Origin: Lethocerus indicus
Taxonomy: Eukaryota; Arthropoda; Insecta; Hemiptera; Belostomatidae
DNA: 64,000 bases
NCBI GenBank assembly: GCA_019843655.1
Contig: JACDQD010000007.1
Coordinates: 28,176,816 to 28,240,815, forward strand
Reading direction: 5' to 3'
Below, in pieces: positions 33,263-44,807 of the stretch (its first letter is position 1; every line of letters begins with the position of its first letter). A program made the translations under genes and the position numbers. Under the pieces are notes generated by a model. The model was not told the DNA's origin and did no database searches. It worked only from the letters and a program-made list of their open reading frames with translations.

Positions 33263-33790
33263 GCGTACAACCAACTTATAGAGTACAACAGATTCGTCTA
33301 CACCAACTGAGATCTCTGGGCGTTTAAGCCGTCCCGGGAGGATAATAAATATAGTATTATAAATAAATAGGAACTGTAAAATTGTAGAGGGTTGAAGAGG
33401 ATAATTTGAGTTTACGAACCGAATGGGTAGGACGGAAATTCATTTTAACGCGAGTGAGGAGTTCCTAAAATCGACCGAAATCCTCCCCCCCCCACCCCCA
33501 CCCCGCTTTCCGTAGCCGCCCTACAATAAGAGGGGGCTGTAAAAGCAATCGAATTTAACCGGCGGTCGAGGGTGAACTCCCGATCCGAGCAAAGGGTTGG
33601 AATAAAAAATGCGCCCCGATTAAAAGTGTGGGGGGGGTGAATATTTTAAAGACGGAAATGTGTCTCAGATTGGAACCGGTGAGTCACACACTTTCTACTT
33701 TTTCACGCTCGGATATACAAGCATTTTCAAACTGTTTCGGCAATTAAAACTAGATATAAATTAATTGGAATAACTACCTTATTAGAATAA
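33263..33790. other. stretch without a recognised gene
   Basis: Unique sequence with C-rich (33485-33505) and G-rich (33630-33640) runs. Nothing coding recognised. Confidence 0.5.
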
Positions 33791-33900
33791 CGTCGATTTC
33801 TGTCTCCTCTCTCTCTCGCCGGTTCGCTCTTTTCCAAGACCGGTTTCGACCGCTCGCCATCTTCAGTAGGGCGGTGTTAGTCACTATTGACACTTTGAAT
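33791..33900. mobile_element. family A half-copy A34 (left arm)
   Basis: gtcgatttctgtctcctctc, ttttccaagaccggtttcga, gccatcttcagtagggcggt, gtcactattgacactttga. No right arm follows. Confidence 0.78.
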
Positions 33901-34071
33901 TTTTTTGTCAAATTCAATTAGACTAGCACCAATAGCTAGTTGATATATCGGTACATTTATATGGCGTACCAACTTCATCTTCAGAACCGTCGGATTAGAA
34001 CAGTGAAATTTGTTATAATTTTTTAAGGGTTGAGATCGCTTACACAAGCGGCACGCTTAACGGTGTCTTAG

Positions 34072-34380
34072 CCCTTAATATTTTCGACTCTAAAGTTTAA
34101 ATCCAGTCTTTTTTTCAGTACCTTTTCATAGATTTTCATCGAAACGGACCAAATACGATTTCTCGCCCTCGTTGATTTTCAAATTTTCCATTTCACACCC
34201 CCGATATTGACAGGTGGAAAATTTTCAATACCGTAGATTTCGTGTGTTTCTGTCTCCTCTCTCGCCGGTTCTGTCTTTTGCTAGACCGGTTTCGGTCGCT
34301 CGCCATCTTCAGTAGCGCTGTGTTAGTCACTTCGGATGTTTTTTGGGCGTCCCCACTGCACTGTCACTGTTATTTGTACT
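34072..34380 (-). repeat. arm 2 of the inverted duplication (flank plus A arm)
   Basis: Reverse complement of 32557-32893: attttcgactctaaagttta, gattttcatcga, cgatttctcgccctcgttga, ccatttcacaccccc, then directly the left arm of A35. Confidence 0.88.
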
Positions 34381-34533
34381 CTCGCGAATGCCGACTAGAA
34401 TGGAGAATCAAATGAAAAAAAAAAAATTTCACTTCTACTGTCAGACATTAGGAGAATGTCAGTACAAGTGAAAGTGCCAAAGTGACCTAAATAAACCGCT
34501 GTTGAAGATGGCGCGCGGACGAAACCGATCTAT
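34219..34533. mobile_element. family A copy A35
   Basis: ataccgtagatttcgtgtgt, full core and gccatcttcagtagcgctgt, loop, then caagtgaaagtgccaaagtg and a decayed right inner arm (ctgttgaagatggcgcgcgg). Confidence 0.85.
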
Positions 34534-34587
34534 AAACTCTGTGTTCACTAACAGGGCCTAAGCCTGTGTAGCGAACACAACAACCGC

Positions 34588-34778
34588 CACAGTACAAGTG
34601 ACAGTGACGGTGCGGTGAGAGGACGCCAAAAAAAAACATCCAAAGTGACCATCACCGCTACTGAAGATGGCGAGCGGCCGAAACCGGTCTAGCAGAAGAG
34701 ACCAAACCGGCCGGAGAGACGACGGAAATAGACGAAATCTACGGTAGTCGAACCCCACAAAACAGGCACTCTGAGAAC
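34588..34778. mobile_element. family A copy A36 (right half)
   Basis: caccgctactgaagatggcg, ccggtctagcagaagagacc, gacgacggaaatagacgaaa, ctacggtagtcgaacccc, then acaaaacaggcactctgaga. The upstream loop carries ccacagtacaagtgacagtg. Confidence 0.82.
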
Positions 34779-35496
34779 TGAAACATAAGAGTTAGTGAAT
34801 AGCATAATTGCTAGATGAGCACTAGGGGCAGTATCAGACAGGTCGTCAGCACTATAACACTGTCGGTATAGTAACATTGTCAAACTACTGTGCGATAATT
34901 TTCAGTTTTTAGCAGTGACTGGTTCACTGTAGCACTTCCTGTCCAGTGGTTCTTTTAAAATGAAATTCATATCATTCCAAAGATTAAAATACATTTTTAT
35001 CCGGATTAAATTTTACGGGAGGGATAGTGGGAGGGAGACGGATGGTGGGAGGGAGGGAGGGAGGGAGGTGGGGCGGTTTCATTTTTTTAAAAACCCGTGT
35101 TTCGAGGCCGGGTTTCATAAGCGGTCCGAGACTTTCTAAAACCGGTTCCGGACGGTCCCAAGAATGCGATTCGAGCGACTGAGATAAGGGACGGCGGCGG
35201 AATAATACGATACCGCGATATATATATCTCGTCGTGAACGAATGGAAGAGACATAAAATAAATATTTGAGGGGGGCCCTCAGTGCGATAACGAGAAAATC
35301 GATCAAAGACAGAGTTTCCAACAAAACGTTTACGGTCTGTGAAATCTATGTTTTCACATCATATCTCGACGGAGTAATTTACCTGAAATATAGATGAGAA
35401 TCAGAAAAAAAAATACAGTGGCATAATTTTAAAGAAGATATTACGCTTACAATTTTTTTTTTCAAAGCCGAAGCCTCGATTTGTGGTCGCATATAT
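34779..35496. other. stretch without a recognised gene
   Basis: Contains a (GGGA)n tract near 35020-35068 and the TA-rich tatatatatc near 35219. No gene recognised. Confidence 0.5.
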
Positions 35497-35675
35497 TGGG
35501 GGTACCCAAAAGTAATCGACATTTTGACTCTGGAATTCATTTTATTTTGCCAAAAAAAAGAAACTTTAATTATTAATCCACTATATATTTTCACCGATAT
35601 TATCGACAACTCTCCGGCCGCTTTACATCTTATCAAAAAAATACATCTTATCAAATTGTCGATTATTTTTGGTTT
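35497..35675 (-). mobile_element. family M copy M3
   Basis: gggggtacccaaaagtaatc, tggaattcattttattttgc, ccgatattatcgacaactct, then a doubled acatcttatcaaa near the right end and ttgtcgattatttttgg. The right terminus is eroded. Confidence 0.8.
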
Positions 35676-36536
35676 AGTTTCACATTGCAGCTATAAAGCT
35701 CCTCAACTTTGAGAATTTCTGAGAATGCTCACTTTCGTATATTTAAATACACTTTGGAATAGAGTTCCAGTTGAAGTGTGTACCTGTTCCCGCTTATTCG
35801 GTCGGACGGACACAATGCTGGAGAAAATATTGAAGCGTAATATCTCAGGATTGAACGCCATTTCGCGCTTGAATTTCGGTACAATTTCCTGGCAATATCA
35901 ACCCTTTGCACTGCGGACAATTCTGGATGTTGGCTACCAAGCTACTCCTCTGCTATAGTTTCGGTCTAGATTCAGTCTTTCTAACGTAACTCTATAAACG
36001 TCTATCCGGAGCTCATCTTCACTACTACTTGTACCGTGAAACTAAATCCTGTTTGAAAAAAAATGAATAAATCCGTGGGTTGTGAAAATTTCTAATTGTT
36101 ATTACTAGATCTGTTACAAAATGATATTTACCGAGAGAAGTATAACTTCCGATTTTTTCACTCGTTAGATCTTCAAACCGGACTGAGCTCAGCTTTGAAT
36201 CTCTGACATATCTTTTATGTATCTTAGTGATTTTACTATATTTTCATTCGATGCCTCGCGCCAAATTTCCAGAGAAAACATCGGGCACGTCTCGAAAAGT
36301 TGCGCTGAAATAACTTAATTCCCCGTAATCGCTAATAAATTTTAATGTCCCTTATGGGCTGGAATTGCGATGTCCCACGTGAGGGGACGACGGAGTGCTA
36401 AGGGTTAATTATTAAATAAAATTTTTTCTGACGCTAATGTGAGCGATAGAGGAGCGAGTTTAGTGGGGTTTGCGCTAACCTTGTGGTTGAGTGCCGGCCC
36501 CAGGTCATTCTCCCAGCCTTTACCTTTCCCCTCCAT
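35676..36536. other. stretch without a confident gene
   Basis: A 77-codon frame (35725-35958) has reasonable composition but no recognised motif or splice context. The rest is AT-rich unique sequence. Confidence 0.45.
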
Positions 36537-36561
36537 CCCTCCATCCCTCCCTCTCTCCCTC

Positions 36562-36613
<52 letters not shown>

Positions 36614-36691
36614 GCCGTCTCTACCCGCACGACCTTGTGCCCCTCCTCCATCCCTCCCTCCCTCGCTCATCGCTCTCCCTCCCTCCCTCCA
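36524..36691. repeat. CT microsatellite in CCATCCCTCC-rich DNA
   Basis: A (CT)n core at about 36567-36612 is flanked on both sides by tccatccctcc-type words. It generates a 240-codon plus-strand frame (36439-37161) rich in Ser/Leu/Pro that I do not accept as a gene. Confidence 0.93.
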
Positions 36692-38271
36692 TCCCCGTCC
36701 GCGGCCCCCGGTCTAATACCTGTTCTCTATGGCCTATGGAATGTCGGCCCGCGCGACACACACGTACAAAACCCCGACTCACCCTCCCACGCTCCTTTCT
36801 TCACTCTCCGCCTCGTAAATTCCCCAGGATTATTTTTCCCTCCTCATTCTCCCTCTTCTCGTGTCTACTTTCGACCCCCCTCGACGGCCCGGAGGTCGTC
36901 TCAGCCCAACACTTAACCCCGTACCGCAAACGAACTGGGTATACGCATATCCGGGTATACGAGAAAATACCACCCCCGTACGAAATAAACACCTGGGAAG
37001 TGTCTACTGATCGTACCGACGATTTTCTTCTAATTGACCCCTTCTTAGAACGTAATTTACCCACACCTTCAATTCCACAAACAGGAGGAATACAACAGAG
37101 ACAATATGCTAGTAATAATTCTCTCATTAGAGGACCTTCGAGGAGAATATTTTCCAAGTGAAATTTCACACTTTTATCATCGCCGACTGTGGCTTCTGAC
37201 GTCCTGGGAAGAAACCCCATTCACCAGGGGTTGATCCCGAACCTATTACTGGACATTTCCTGCGTTTAGGACCACCTGAGGAGGGGCCTCAATTGCACCT
37301 TTCCTTCGGGGATGATAAGAATTCTTATCGGTTCCGTCGTCAGTGAAATTCATGTTGTGGTCGCGACAAATACGCTAGTCAAAAATATAACGTAAAAACC
37401 ACCCCCAGGAATTGAAGTACTGAAAGTTGGAAGTTAAAAAACTTTGACTGAGTCCAAATTCGAAAAATGGAAAAAGTGCCTCAAAAAAAGTGTAAATTTC
37501 AACGAGTCATTGAGCCAGAATTGAGCCGAAATAAAACAAAATTTAAAGAAAATACTAAACGAACGCCTGCCTTTTTGAAAGCAATGCTCAGAAGAGATTA
37601 AGTTCTCGGATTTTTATTGTAAATTTTCCCGATTATTACAACAATATTGTTAAAAACTCACACGATTAATGTAAGTAATGTAGGCCGGAATGCGTGCAGG
37701 AATCATCATCTGTATATCGTTCATCGATGTAATATTTCTATTTAAAGAAAATAAAACATGTTCTTATCTTGTATCTAGCTTAGAGGAGAAGGAGTGATAG
37801 AGGAAGAATTACAGAATTACGCTTATCTGTACTTTGTACGCGGGCTCCCAACTTATCTTGACTGCTAAAAAGTATATAATTAAATCGACAATTAATATCT
37901 CCCCGACGACGGCTTGAACGTCGAAAGCCTCGTAAATGGGACGCTTATTTATTGACCTAAGTCATTTTCACAATTGTACTTGTAATCTTGCGTTAATTTT
38001 GGGACACCCTATAGAATAAATACTAGAAAAAAAATTAATAATCTCCGCCATTTCCTACACTTCTGGTATCGGTTAACTGTTATTCTATAGAGTTAATACA
38101 CGGTTTCTGAAACGGTCAGAATTGAATCGGAAACGATCTATTACGCCCGCAGTTTCGGACGGGGGAGATATTTAGAAAGTGGACTTAATTGGAACACTTT
38201 CTTTAGAAAATTGTTGACGCGCTCGCGGTATCACAACGGCGTTGAGAATTGCGACAACGCAATATTTCAGG
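36692..38271. other. long stretch without a confident gene
   Basis: Includes a short plus-frame peptide near 36909-36990 that resembles ribosomal protein L13A (finding only) and a solitary family R end at 37987-38012. The rest is unrecognised unique sequence. Confidence 0.45.
37987..38012. mobile_element. solitary family R terminus (R2)
   Basis: cttgcgttaattttgggaca followed by ccctat matches the right terminus of R3 and R1. No partner end within 500 bp on either side. Confidence 0.6.
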
Positions 38272-38574
38272 GTATCGTAGATTTGTTGTGTTTCTGTGTT
38301 TTTTTGCCAGACCGGTTTCGGCCGCTCGCCATCTTCAGTAGCGCGGTGTTACTGTCGCTTGTGCCGACACAGAAACCTACTGACACGAAGTGACAGCGAC
38401 ACAGTGCAGTGAGGAAGCCCGAAAAACGTCCAAAGTGACTAACACCGCGCTACTGAAGATGGCGAGCGGCCGAAACCGGTCTGGCGAAAGACCAAACCGG
38501 CGGGAGAGGAGACAGAAAAACAACAAATCTACGGTATTCCAACCCCTCGCAGGCCACAAAACAGGTATGTTAAA
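38272..38574. mobile_element. family A copy A37 (left tip truncated)
   Basis: tatcgtagatttgttgtgtt, ttgccagaccggtttcggcc, gccatcttcagtagcgcggt, loop with a near-perfect inverted gtgacagcgacacagtgcag, right arm complete to acaaaacaggtatgttaaac. Confidence 0.87.
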
Positions 38575-40340
38575 CGCAGTTATTTCATGGCATAATATCC
38601 CCCATTTCGACGATTGCCTCTGTTGTTCAGAAAAAATAAAACGAGAAAAGGATTTTTCAGTATCAGTATCTCTAAGATATCCTTGTAATATTTTAACAGA
38701 AAAAAAATGAAGTATTCCCTCAGAATACTTCGTGGAGGGGGACGAGACCTAGCATTGACCTCGTCCCCGAGTTTTACCTAGCGCAATATTCCGTCTGTTC
38801 GAAACCGGTTTCTCGCCGGGAGCCCCCAACGGAAACTTAATCGGGGCCCTACAGGCCGGACAGAATCTACAACATACAAATAACTTTATTTTTTCAACGA
38901 ATACAAAAGATAGGGCATCGAGTAAAACGATATACAAACAATGGTCCGTAATGGCCTTTCTACTCAATTTTTTTATGGAGGCTACTTGAATTTCAATTTT
39001 TACAATATTGATTTGATAACAGGGAAAAATTGACAATAGAGACCCGAGGACTTAGAAGCCATGTGGCCCCCTGTTAATTGCCAGAGTAATTAACCTCGTT
39101 TTAGTCAACGGCACTTGTACGGCGATTGCGAATTTTCTCTCGTAGACAACAGTAGTAAAAAATATTAGTAAAATGGAAGAGAATCGTCTGCGCTGCGCTT
39201 AACTACTAACGCGGGAAAACCGATATCATCGATTTTCGCGATGTCGTTGAAATTTTAATGAGGTCGGCTTCATTCGTCTTCCCCCTGTAATATTTCCCGG
39301 TCTCCGTTTCCGAAGCGATTCTATGTCCAGTCGGCACTTTGGGCTTTTCCTGGTAAACACCCCGGGAAAATTGCTGTGAACGGGACGTATTCCGGGAAAA
39401 TTCCGGTCGGCGGCAATACGGAAAAACTAATTGACCGGTTTTCCCGGGAAACGTGAGTGTGGGCGGTGGAATTTTCACCGATTCCAAGAAGAAGAAGATG
39501 AAGAAGAAGAAGAAGAAAAGCTCGCGCTTTTATCTTTCCCATAAGCGACGCTAATGTTTACCCCGCAAATTTTGGTAAACCGGTTCAAATCTTGTTGGAA
39601 AATTTCCATTTAATTACCGTCCAGACCGCTGATAGACCAATCTACCAGCCGGAATACTACTGAAGACCCGTCCAGCGAAAACGTAGCCGAATTTTGCCGA
39701 ATATTTCCAATTTTTTTCCAACCGCAAACAGATCTAGAATTTCCGAAAGTATCCACGCCCCCGTACAGTTTTACAGAGACTTTGACCCTTTTTTTTGGCC
39801 CTTTAGGTTTTCCCGTATATACAGTAATATACAGTAACACTGTTGAACGGTTTTTGAGGGTTTTAGAGGCCCTTTTTAATGATAGTTTATAGGGCATGTC
39901 CGATTTGCTACCGCTATGTGATTTCCCTTCCTTCTAGGATTTAAATAAAATTCAATAATTATTTCACAAATAAACCATTATGTTTCTTCATTTGGTATCA
40001 TCGTTTATTTCCGAAAGTCAATATCAATAAACTCCGAATAATGAGTCAGTTTACAAAATTATTCACAATCAAATCGTGTAGTACACGTGAATTCTATTTT
40101 CACCGGGACTTAGTCAACAAAAACCGCTCTTAGTTTTATTAATGTTGCAATATACTTTAAACATTGTAACGATGGTATGCTATTAGTTCAGCATATTATA
40201 TTCAGGTATATACCTGATTTTTTCAAAAATATTCCAAATTTTGTCCAAAATTTTTTCCATTTAGAAATTTGAGATTAAACAAAGTACAGTATATTGGGTA
40301 TACAGTGTATTTGTATACTTTGGTCAGTACATTTGTATAC
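38575..40340. other. long stretch without a recognised gene
   Basis: Contains an (AAG)n tract at 39486-39517. Frames of about 95 codons on the minus strand lack motifs. No transposon ends recognised. Confidence 0.5.
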
Positions 40341-40435
40341 GGTGTCAGTCACTTTGGATGTTTTTTCGGCATCCTCACCGACAGTTGGTGGCGAGCAGCC
40401 GAAACCGGTCTAGCAAAAGGCGAAATCTGCGGAAA
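40341..40435. mobile_element. family A remnant A38
   Basis: ggtgtcagtcactttggatg, ttttttcggcatcctcacc, then ggcgagcagccgaaaccggt, ctagcaaaaggcgaaatctg. The loop is nearly absent and both outer arms are lost. Confidence 0.72.
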
Positions 40436-40794
40436 TCTTAAATTGCTTTTTGTAGTCGACCTCGCCTTTGGATGATACTATAAATATAGCCCACTTACTA
40501 CATAGGTCGAAAATGTATTGGCCGAGTGATTTAAATACACGAAATAAATTAATTAAAAGAAGGAAAATTGGTGTAAGCCAGTTTAGTTTCTCCTCCATTA
40601 TTCTCTACTTGTTACTTCAACGTCACTTATCGTTTTATACAGTTGTAGCAATATAAAATATGTTTTAAACAAAATTATACAGTGGAAAACTAATATAAGC
40701 CTTACAGAGCTGTTATTTTGAACCCAGTTTTACACTTGATGTTTCGAAGGGTAGAGAAAGGGGATATTTCATGAGTGGTTTTAACGTAGTACAA
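40436..40794. other. stretch without a recognised gene
   Basis: AT-rich unique sequence. Nothing recognised. Confidence 0.5.
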
Positions 40795-41118
40795 TTAACC
40801 CATTAAGTACCAAATTTTTTTTTTTCTGAAAATTTTGCATAAAATTTATTCATTACGATGCAATTATTGTCAAATAGTAACTCCAAATATGTTTTTAAAA
40901 ACCAGTTTGTCAAATATATTGTTTTTTAAATCGAGTCCCATTTAGGGATTCGGGAATTACAGAGTTGAACCAACACACTTTTATTTTGAATAATAATCAT
41001 AATTACATGCATTTTAACAAGGTGTAGTATTTGTAATATGAAATTACTGAAAGTAATAAAAAAAAAACTTCTTGTAAAGACATATGTCTTAATGGGTCAA
41101 CGGTACTTAATGGGTTAA
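40795..41118 (+). mobile_element. family P copy P4
   Basis: The best preserved family P ends: ttaacccattaagtaccaaa and ggtacttaatgggttaa, about 324 bp, TTAA on both sides. The interior is collinear with P2 and P3; the segment before the right end is shortened. Confidence 0.88.
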
Positions 41119-41462
41119 AGGAATACTTTTGAGAACTGACTTACCGCTTTATTATCGTTTATTACAGTGGATCGGGCTGAAAAGTGATATTACAGACATT
41201 CGACACTGTTGGGCGCCTAACAGCGAGTCTGAATAGGGCTCATTCCATAAAAGTATACTGTAGTTTATGACCTCATCTCCTTTAATAACCTTTTTTTTAA
41301 TTGCAGGAAGTTGGCGTTCCACAGCAGCCTCCTGCTGAGCAGTTAACGGCGGTGACTCTTTAATTGGGGTCCGGGCTTTGCTCAGCGCTCAGTAGCTGTT
41401 AATATCTTTGAAATATTAAACGTTATTAACTCTATTTTTTAAATATCAATACTAATTCTATT
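41119..41462. other. stretch with only a weak exon candidate
   Basis: Unique sequence between P4 and M4. The candidate at 41307-41363 is described separately. Confidence 0.45.
41307..41363 (+). CDS. weak candidate terminal exon
   Basis: A strong acceptor (ttttttttaattgcag, AG at 41305-41306) is followed by an 18-codon open frame in phase 0 reading EVGVPQQPPAEQLTAVTL, then TAA. The phase is compatible with the exon ending at 22628, which would imply an intron of about 18.7 kb filled with transposons. The peptide is short and unrecognised, and AATAAA is not obvious immediately downstream. It may be chance. A transcript junction would settle it. Confidence 0.2.
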   Translation, partial: EVGVPQQPPAEQLTAVTL

Positions 41463-41650
41463 TGGTGTACCCAAAAGTAATGAACAATTTGATGTGTTTG
41501 GTCTTGAGGAGTTCCTCAAGAGGGAAATAGAAAATTTGCCGCAAAAGTGGCCTGAGAGTTGTTGATAATATCGGTGAATATATATAGTAGATTAATAACT
41601 AAAATTTCTTTTTTAACAAAATAAAATGTATTCCAAATTTGGGTACCCCA
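41463..41650 (+). mobile_element. family M copy M4
   Basis: tggtgtacccaaaagtaatg, gtcttgaggagttcctcaag, gataatatcggtgaatatat, aaatttgggtaccccaatat. The segment between tgatg and tttggtcttg is shortened. Confidence 0.83.
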
Positions 41651-41935
41651 ATATACTGTACTTTTGTTTAAATCTCAAATTTCTATATGGAAAAGATTCG
41701 GAATATTTTGGAAAAAATCAGGTGTATATTCACCACTTGTAAACCCACAATATACTAACGAGACTCCCTTAACGAATATTTCACCGAACCAATTTTTATA
41801 ATTATTATATCCAATTGACAGAGCGATGAGACGCTTTTGTAGGAGAATCCGCCCATCTCCAGCTGGTACCTCCAGCTCCAGCCCTTATAGGACAGTCCCG
41901 GGCTTATTCCCCTTTGCGTAAGAATGACTCTCGAA

Positions 41936-42114
41936 AGTGCAGTGTGAGGATGCCCAAAAAACATCCAAAGTGGCTAACACAGCGCTACTGAAGATGGCGA
42001 GCGGCCGAAACCGGTCTGGCGAAAGACAACCGAACCGGCGAGAGTAGACAGGAACACGCGAAATCTACGGTATTCCAACCCTTCGCGGTGCCGCAAAACA
42101 GCTATTCTAAACTA
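41936..42114. mobile_element. family A half-copy A39 (right half)
   Basis: gcagtgtgaggatgcccaaa, gcgctactgaagatggcgag, ccggtctggcgaaagacaac, ctacggtattccaacccttc, gctattctaaacta. It starts abruptly in the loop. Confidence 0.83.
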
Positions 42115-42650
42115 ATTTCTGTTATATTTCTCATATATTGACTGAAACGCGCCTGCCTCGATATCGTAGACGCTAAGCGAATATTGTCCGATACACTTCG
42201 GGCCTTTCCACCCTTTGTATCGTCGTGTAAATTATATTTTCGCTCTCATTTCACGTATTTCAGTCGGTTTCCTTAAATAGGATTCGTCCGATCGGATCCC
42301 CCACTTACTCACTGACTCGCAAAGTGAATCGTTTCAACTTGACCCAGATATCGGAGATCGAGCGAGCGCGTAACGCCAACTTTGAAATTTCCTCTTTTTT
42401 AAAACTTTTATTTATCTATCCGATCCTTCTCCACCTCCATTTCATCAATATAATCAGAATTACACTGATACTTATTTTTTTATTAACAGACTGGTAACTG
42501 CTAACTCAGTGACGATGGAACAGTTTTTGCACTGTATTTCCCGATTTTAAACCGTCACCAGTCGGTCAATAAGAGAATTACAGCGTTCATGTATCACTAT
42601 GCGTAAATAAATGAGTGCCTCCAATCTAACCCTAAGTAGAAAACTTAAAG
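42115..42650. other. stretch without a recognised gene
   Basis: Unique sequence. No motif, exon or transposon end recognised. Confidence 0.5.
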
Positions 42651-43087
42651 TAGTTCAAAATACCTGTTTTGTGGTCTGCGAGGGGCAGATTTCGTGCGTC
42701 TTTTGCCAGACCGGTTTCGGCCGTTCACCGAATACGGTGAGCATTAATCTACTATATATATTCACCGATATTATCAACAACTCCCTCTGCCACTTTTCCG
42801 GCAAATTTTCGATACCCCAGTGTTAGTGCGACAAAGACTTGAACCGATTAAGAAAATCCATCCCGATCCAAATAAGACGAACAAAATTCCCCCGAAAACA
42901 CAATAACAAGACACGTATATATACCCACAACCACCACAGTACAAAGTGACACTGTGACAGTGCAGTGAGGACGCCCCAAAAACATCCAATGTGCCGAAGT
43001 GCTCTACTGAAGACGGCGAGCGCGGCGAAACCGGTCTGGCAAAAAGACCGAACCGGCGAGAGGAGACGGAAATAGACGAAATCTACT
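42651..43087. mobile_element. family A copy A40 containing a family M fragment
   Basis: Left tip tagttcaaaatacctgtttt, gccagaccggtttcggccgt to 42730. Then a family M fragment (42742-42818), then the conserved loop core (gacgaacaaaattcccccga, ccaccacagtacaaagtgac) and right arm ctactgaagacggcgagcgc to aaatagacgaaatctac at 43087. Confidence 0.8.
42742..42818 (-). mobile_element. family M fragment M5 inside A40
   Basis: attaatctactatatatatt, caccgatattatcaacaact, ccacttttccggcaaatttt, cgatacccc. Both M termini are missing, so it did not arrive here by simple M transposition. Confidence 0.78.
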
Positions 43088-43395
43088 TTAAAACAGAAAT
43101 TCTAGGCCGATCGACTCTTCTTCGCTAGTCGAATTACTCGCAGGAATTATTACATTTTCCCATTTTTCTCACCCGAATTTTTTTTTACAGGATTACTGGA
43201 TTTGGACACATTGGAGATAGATAATAATAAATAAGGAAACCTTGTGGCGAGGTACGCAAGGCTAGAGGCTTGAGGCCAGCGGATTCAAGGCTGTGTGTGT
43301 ATATTGTAGCTGTTTAGGAGGCGCACAAGAGCTGTGTCGGTAACACGCTACTGATGTGGGTCACGACCATTTGGCGGAGAGCCAATCATTCTACA

Positions 43396-43397
<2 letters not shown>
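43088..43397. other. stretch without a confident gene
   Basis: A strong acceptor-like tract (acccgaatttttttttacag, AG at 43189-43190) is followed by at most 14 open codons. I do not call an exon. Confidence 0.4.
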
Positions 43398-43483
<86 letters not shown>

Positions 43484-43520
43484 CTCTCTCTCTCTCTCTC
43501 CCTCTCTCTCTCTCTCTCTA
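43398..43520. repeat. (CT)n microsatellite with CCT interruptions
   Basis: About 120 bp of CT with periodic extra C. It gives rise to the Ser-Leu frame of 43354-43629. Confidence 0.97.
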
Positions 43521-43917
43521 TCTCGTTAAATACCTCTACTGTAGTTCTGGAGAAGAGTACTGGTCGAGTTGGTGGCGGGTGGCCGGTGGCGTGTGGCCAC
43601 TCGGCGTTTGGTTAAACCGCCGTTATTAACCGCCGTTCATACATCCTTTAGTTCACCCCCCAAAATATGGGTCCACCCCTAACTATCGGCCCCGAATTAT
43701 ATATTAACCGACTTTCATATTTAATATTTGAAACGTTTGTCTTTTCCCTAAATTAGGAACTCCGTTCCAGTATTGTGTTCCATGAGATTTTGACCATTTT
43801 CAAATAATCATGCTAAAGATCCGTTTACACCCAGTTATTTATCCAATTTAGTGTTGGATTGAGAAAATATCCTTTGAATGTGTCCGTTATTGACTTTTTT
43901 TTAGCTTTCTTGTAACT
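43521..43917. other. stretch without a recognised gene
   Basis: Unique sequence. Nothing recognised. Confidence 0.5.
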
Positions 43918-44168
43918 TGGATTTCGTGTGTTTCTGTCTCCTCATGCTCGCCATCTTCAGTAGCGCGGTGTCAGCCACTCACTTTCCAACACTTCGGAAG
44001 TGTTTCTGGTCGAAACCGGTCTGGCAATAGACCACAAGCCGACCCCTCGCAGACCGCAAAACGGGTATTCTAAACTGATTCACAGAAACCGTAGATTTCG
44101 TGTGTTTCCGTCTCCTCTCTCGCCCGAGCCGGCTTGTGGTCTTTTGCTAGACCGGTTTCGGCTGCTCT
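43918..44168. mobile_element. two family A copies in series (A41, A42)
   Basis: A41 (43918-44077): ggatttcgtgtgtttctgtc, then the inner motif gccatcttcagtagcgcggt with the core deleted, right arm ggtcgaaaccggtctggcaa to acgggtattctaaact. A42 (44090-44168) is a left arm (gtagatttcgtgtgtttccg, gctagaccggtttcggctgc) without a partner. Confidence 0.8.
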
Positions 44169-44807
44169 TAAGCAAAAGTTTGCCGGATTGGAATTCACTT
44201 CCTACCGTTTAGCCGCCCCTGTAAATTCACTCGGAATTTCGGTGTTTAGATCAGTTTTCAGATTGAAATTTGAACTTGAACACCTCGAATAATCAGTAAT
44301 TAAACGCATTTCTTTCTGCGTGTGTCGAACGTTTGTTCTAATTCCTCCATTTTATTCCGTAATTACACGCGCGCATATCAAGCCGTAAACTGTCTGGCAA
44401 TTACAGCGCGAGTTCGCTTTCTAATCGGGAACTCTTCCGGAGTTAAAGGCCTCTATCGATTGGCGGGGGTGGCGGCGTTATCCCGGGCAAGGGGTGGGTG
44501 ACAGGGGGTGGGTGACACGGGGTGGAAAACATGGCGGAGGGACGAGAAAAATCCGTCTACCCTTAACTCCACCTAGGGACCACTTTATGATTTACACTGT
44601 GGTTAACTGTAAGCGCTGTGAGGCCACTTGAAGTAGATTTGTTTCCTGTCTTTTATTCATTGTACAATCGACAAATAAATCGAGTTAATATTCCCCGGAA
44701 AACCATTAACACAAATCTGGAACATCGATCAAACTACTCTTTCATTTATGCCATATTCTAAAGACAGGAGGAGCTGTAATTTTTTTTTTTTAAATTAAAA
44801 ACACCAG
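44169..44807. other. stretch without a recognised gene
   Basis: GC-richer near 44460-44560 (gggtgggtgacaggggg-like short repeat), otherwise unique. No gene recognised. Confidence 0.5.

Noticed and set aside
36439..37161. 240-codon plus-strand frame
   Set aside because: Most of the first half is Ser/Leu/Pro encoded by the CT microsatellite; overlapping frames in all registers are equally open.
43191..43234. Terminal exon after a strong acceptor
   Set aside because: Only 9-14 open codons in the available frames. The pyrimidine tract alone is not enough.
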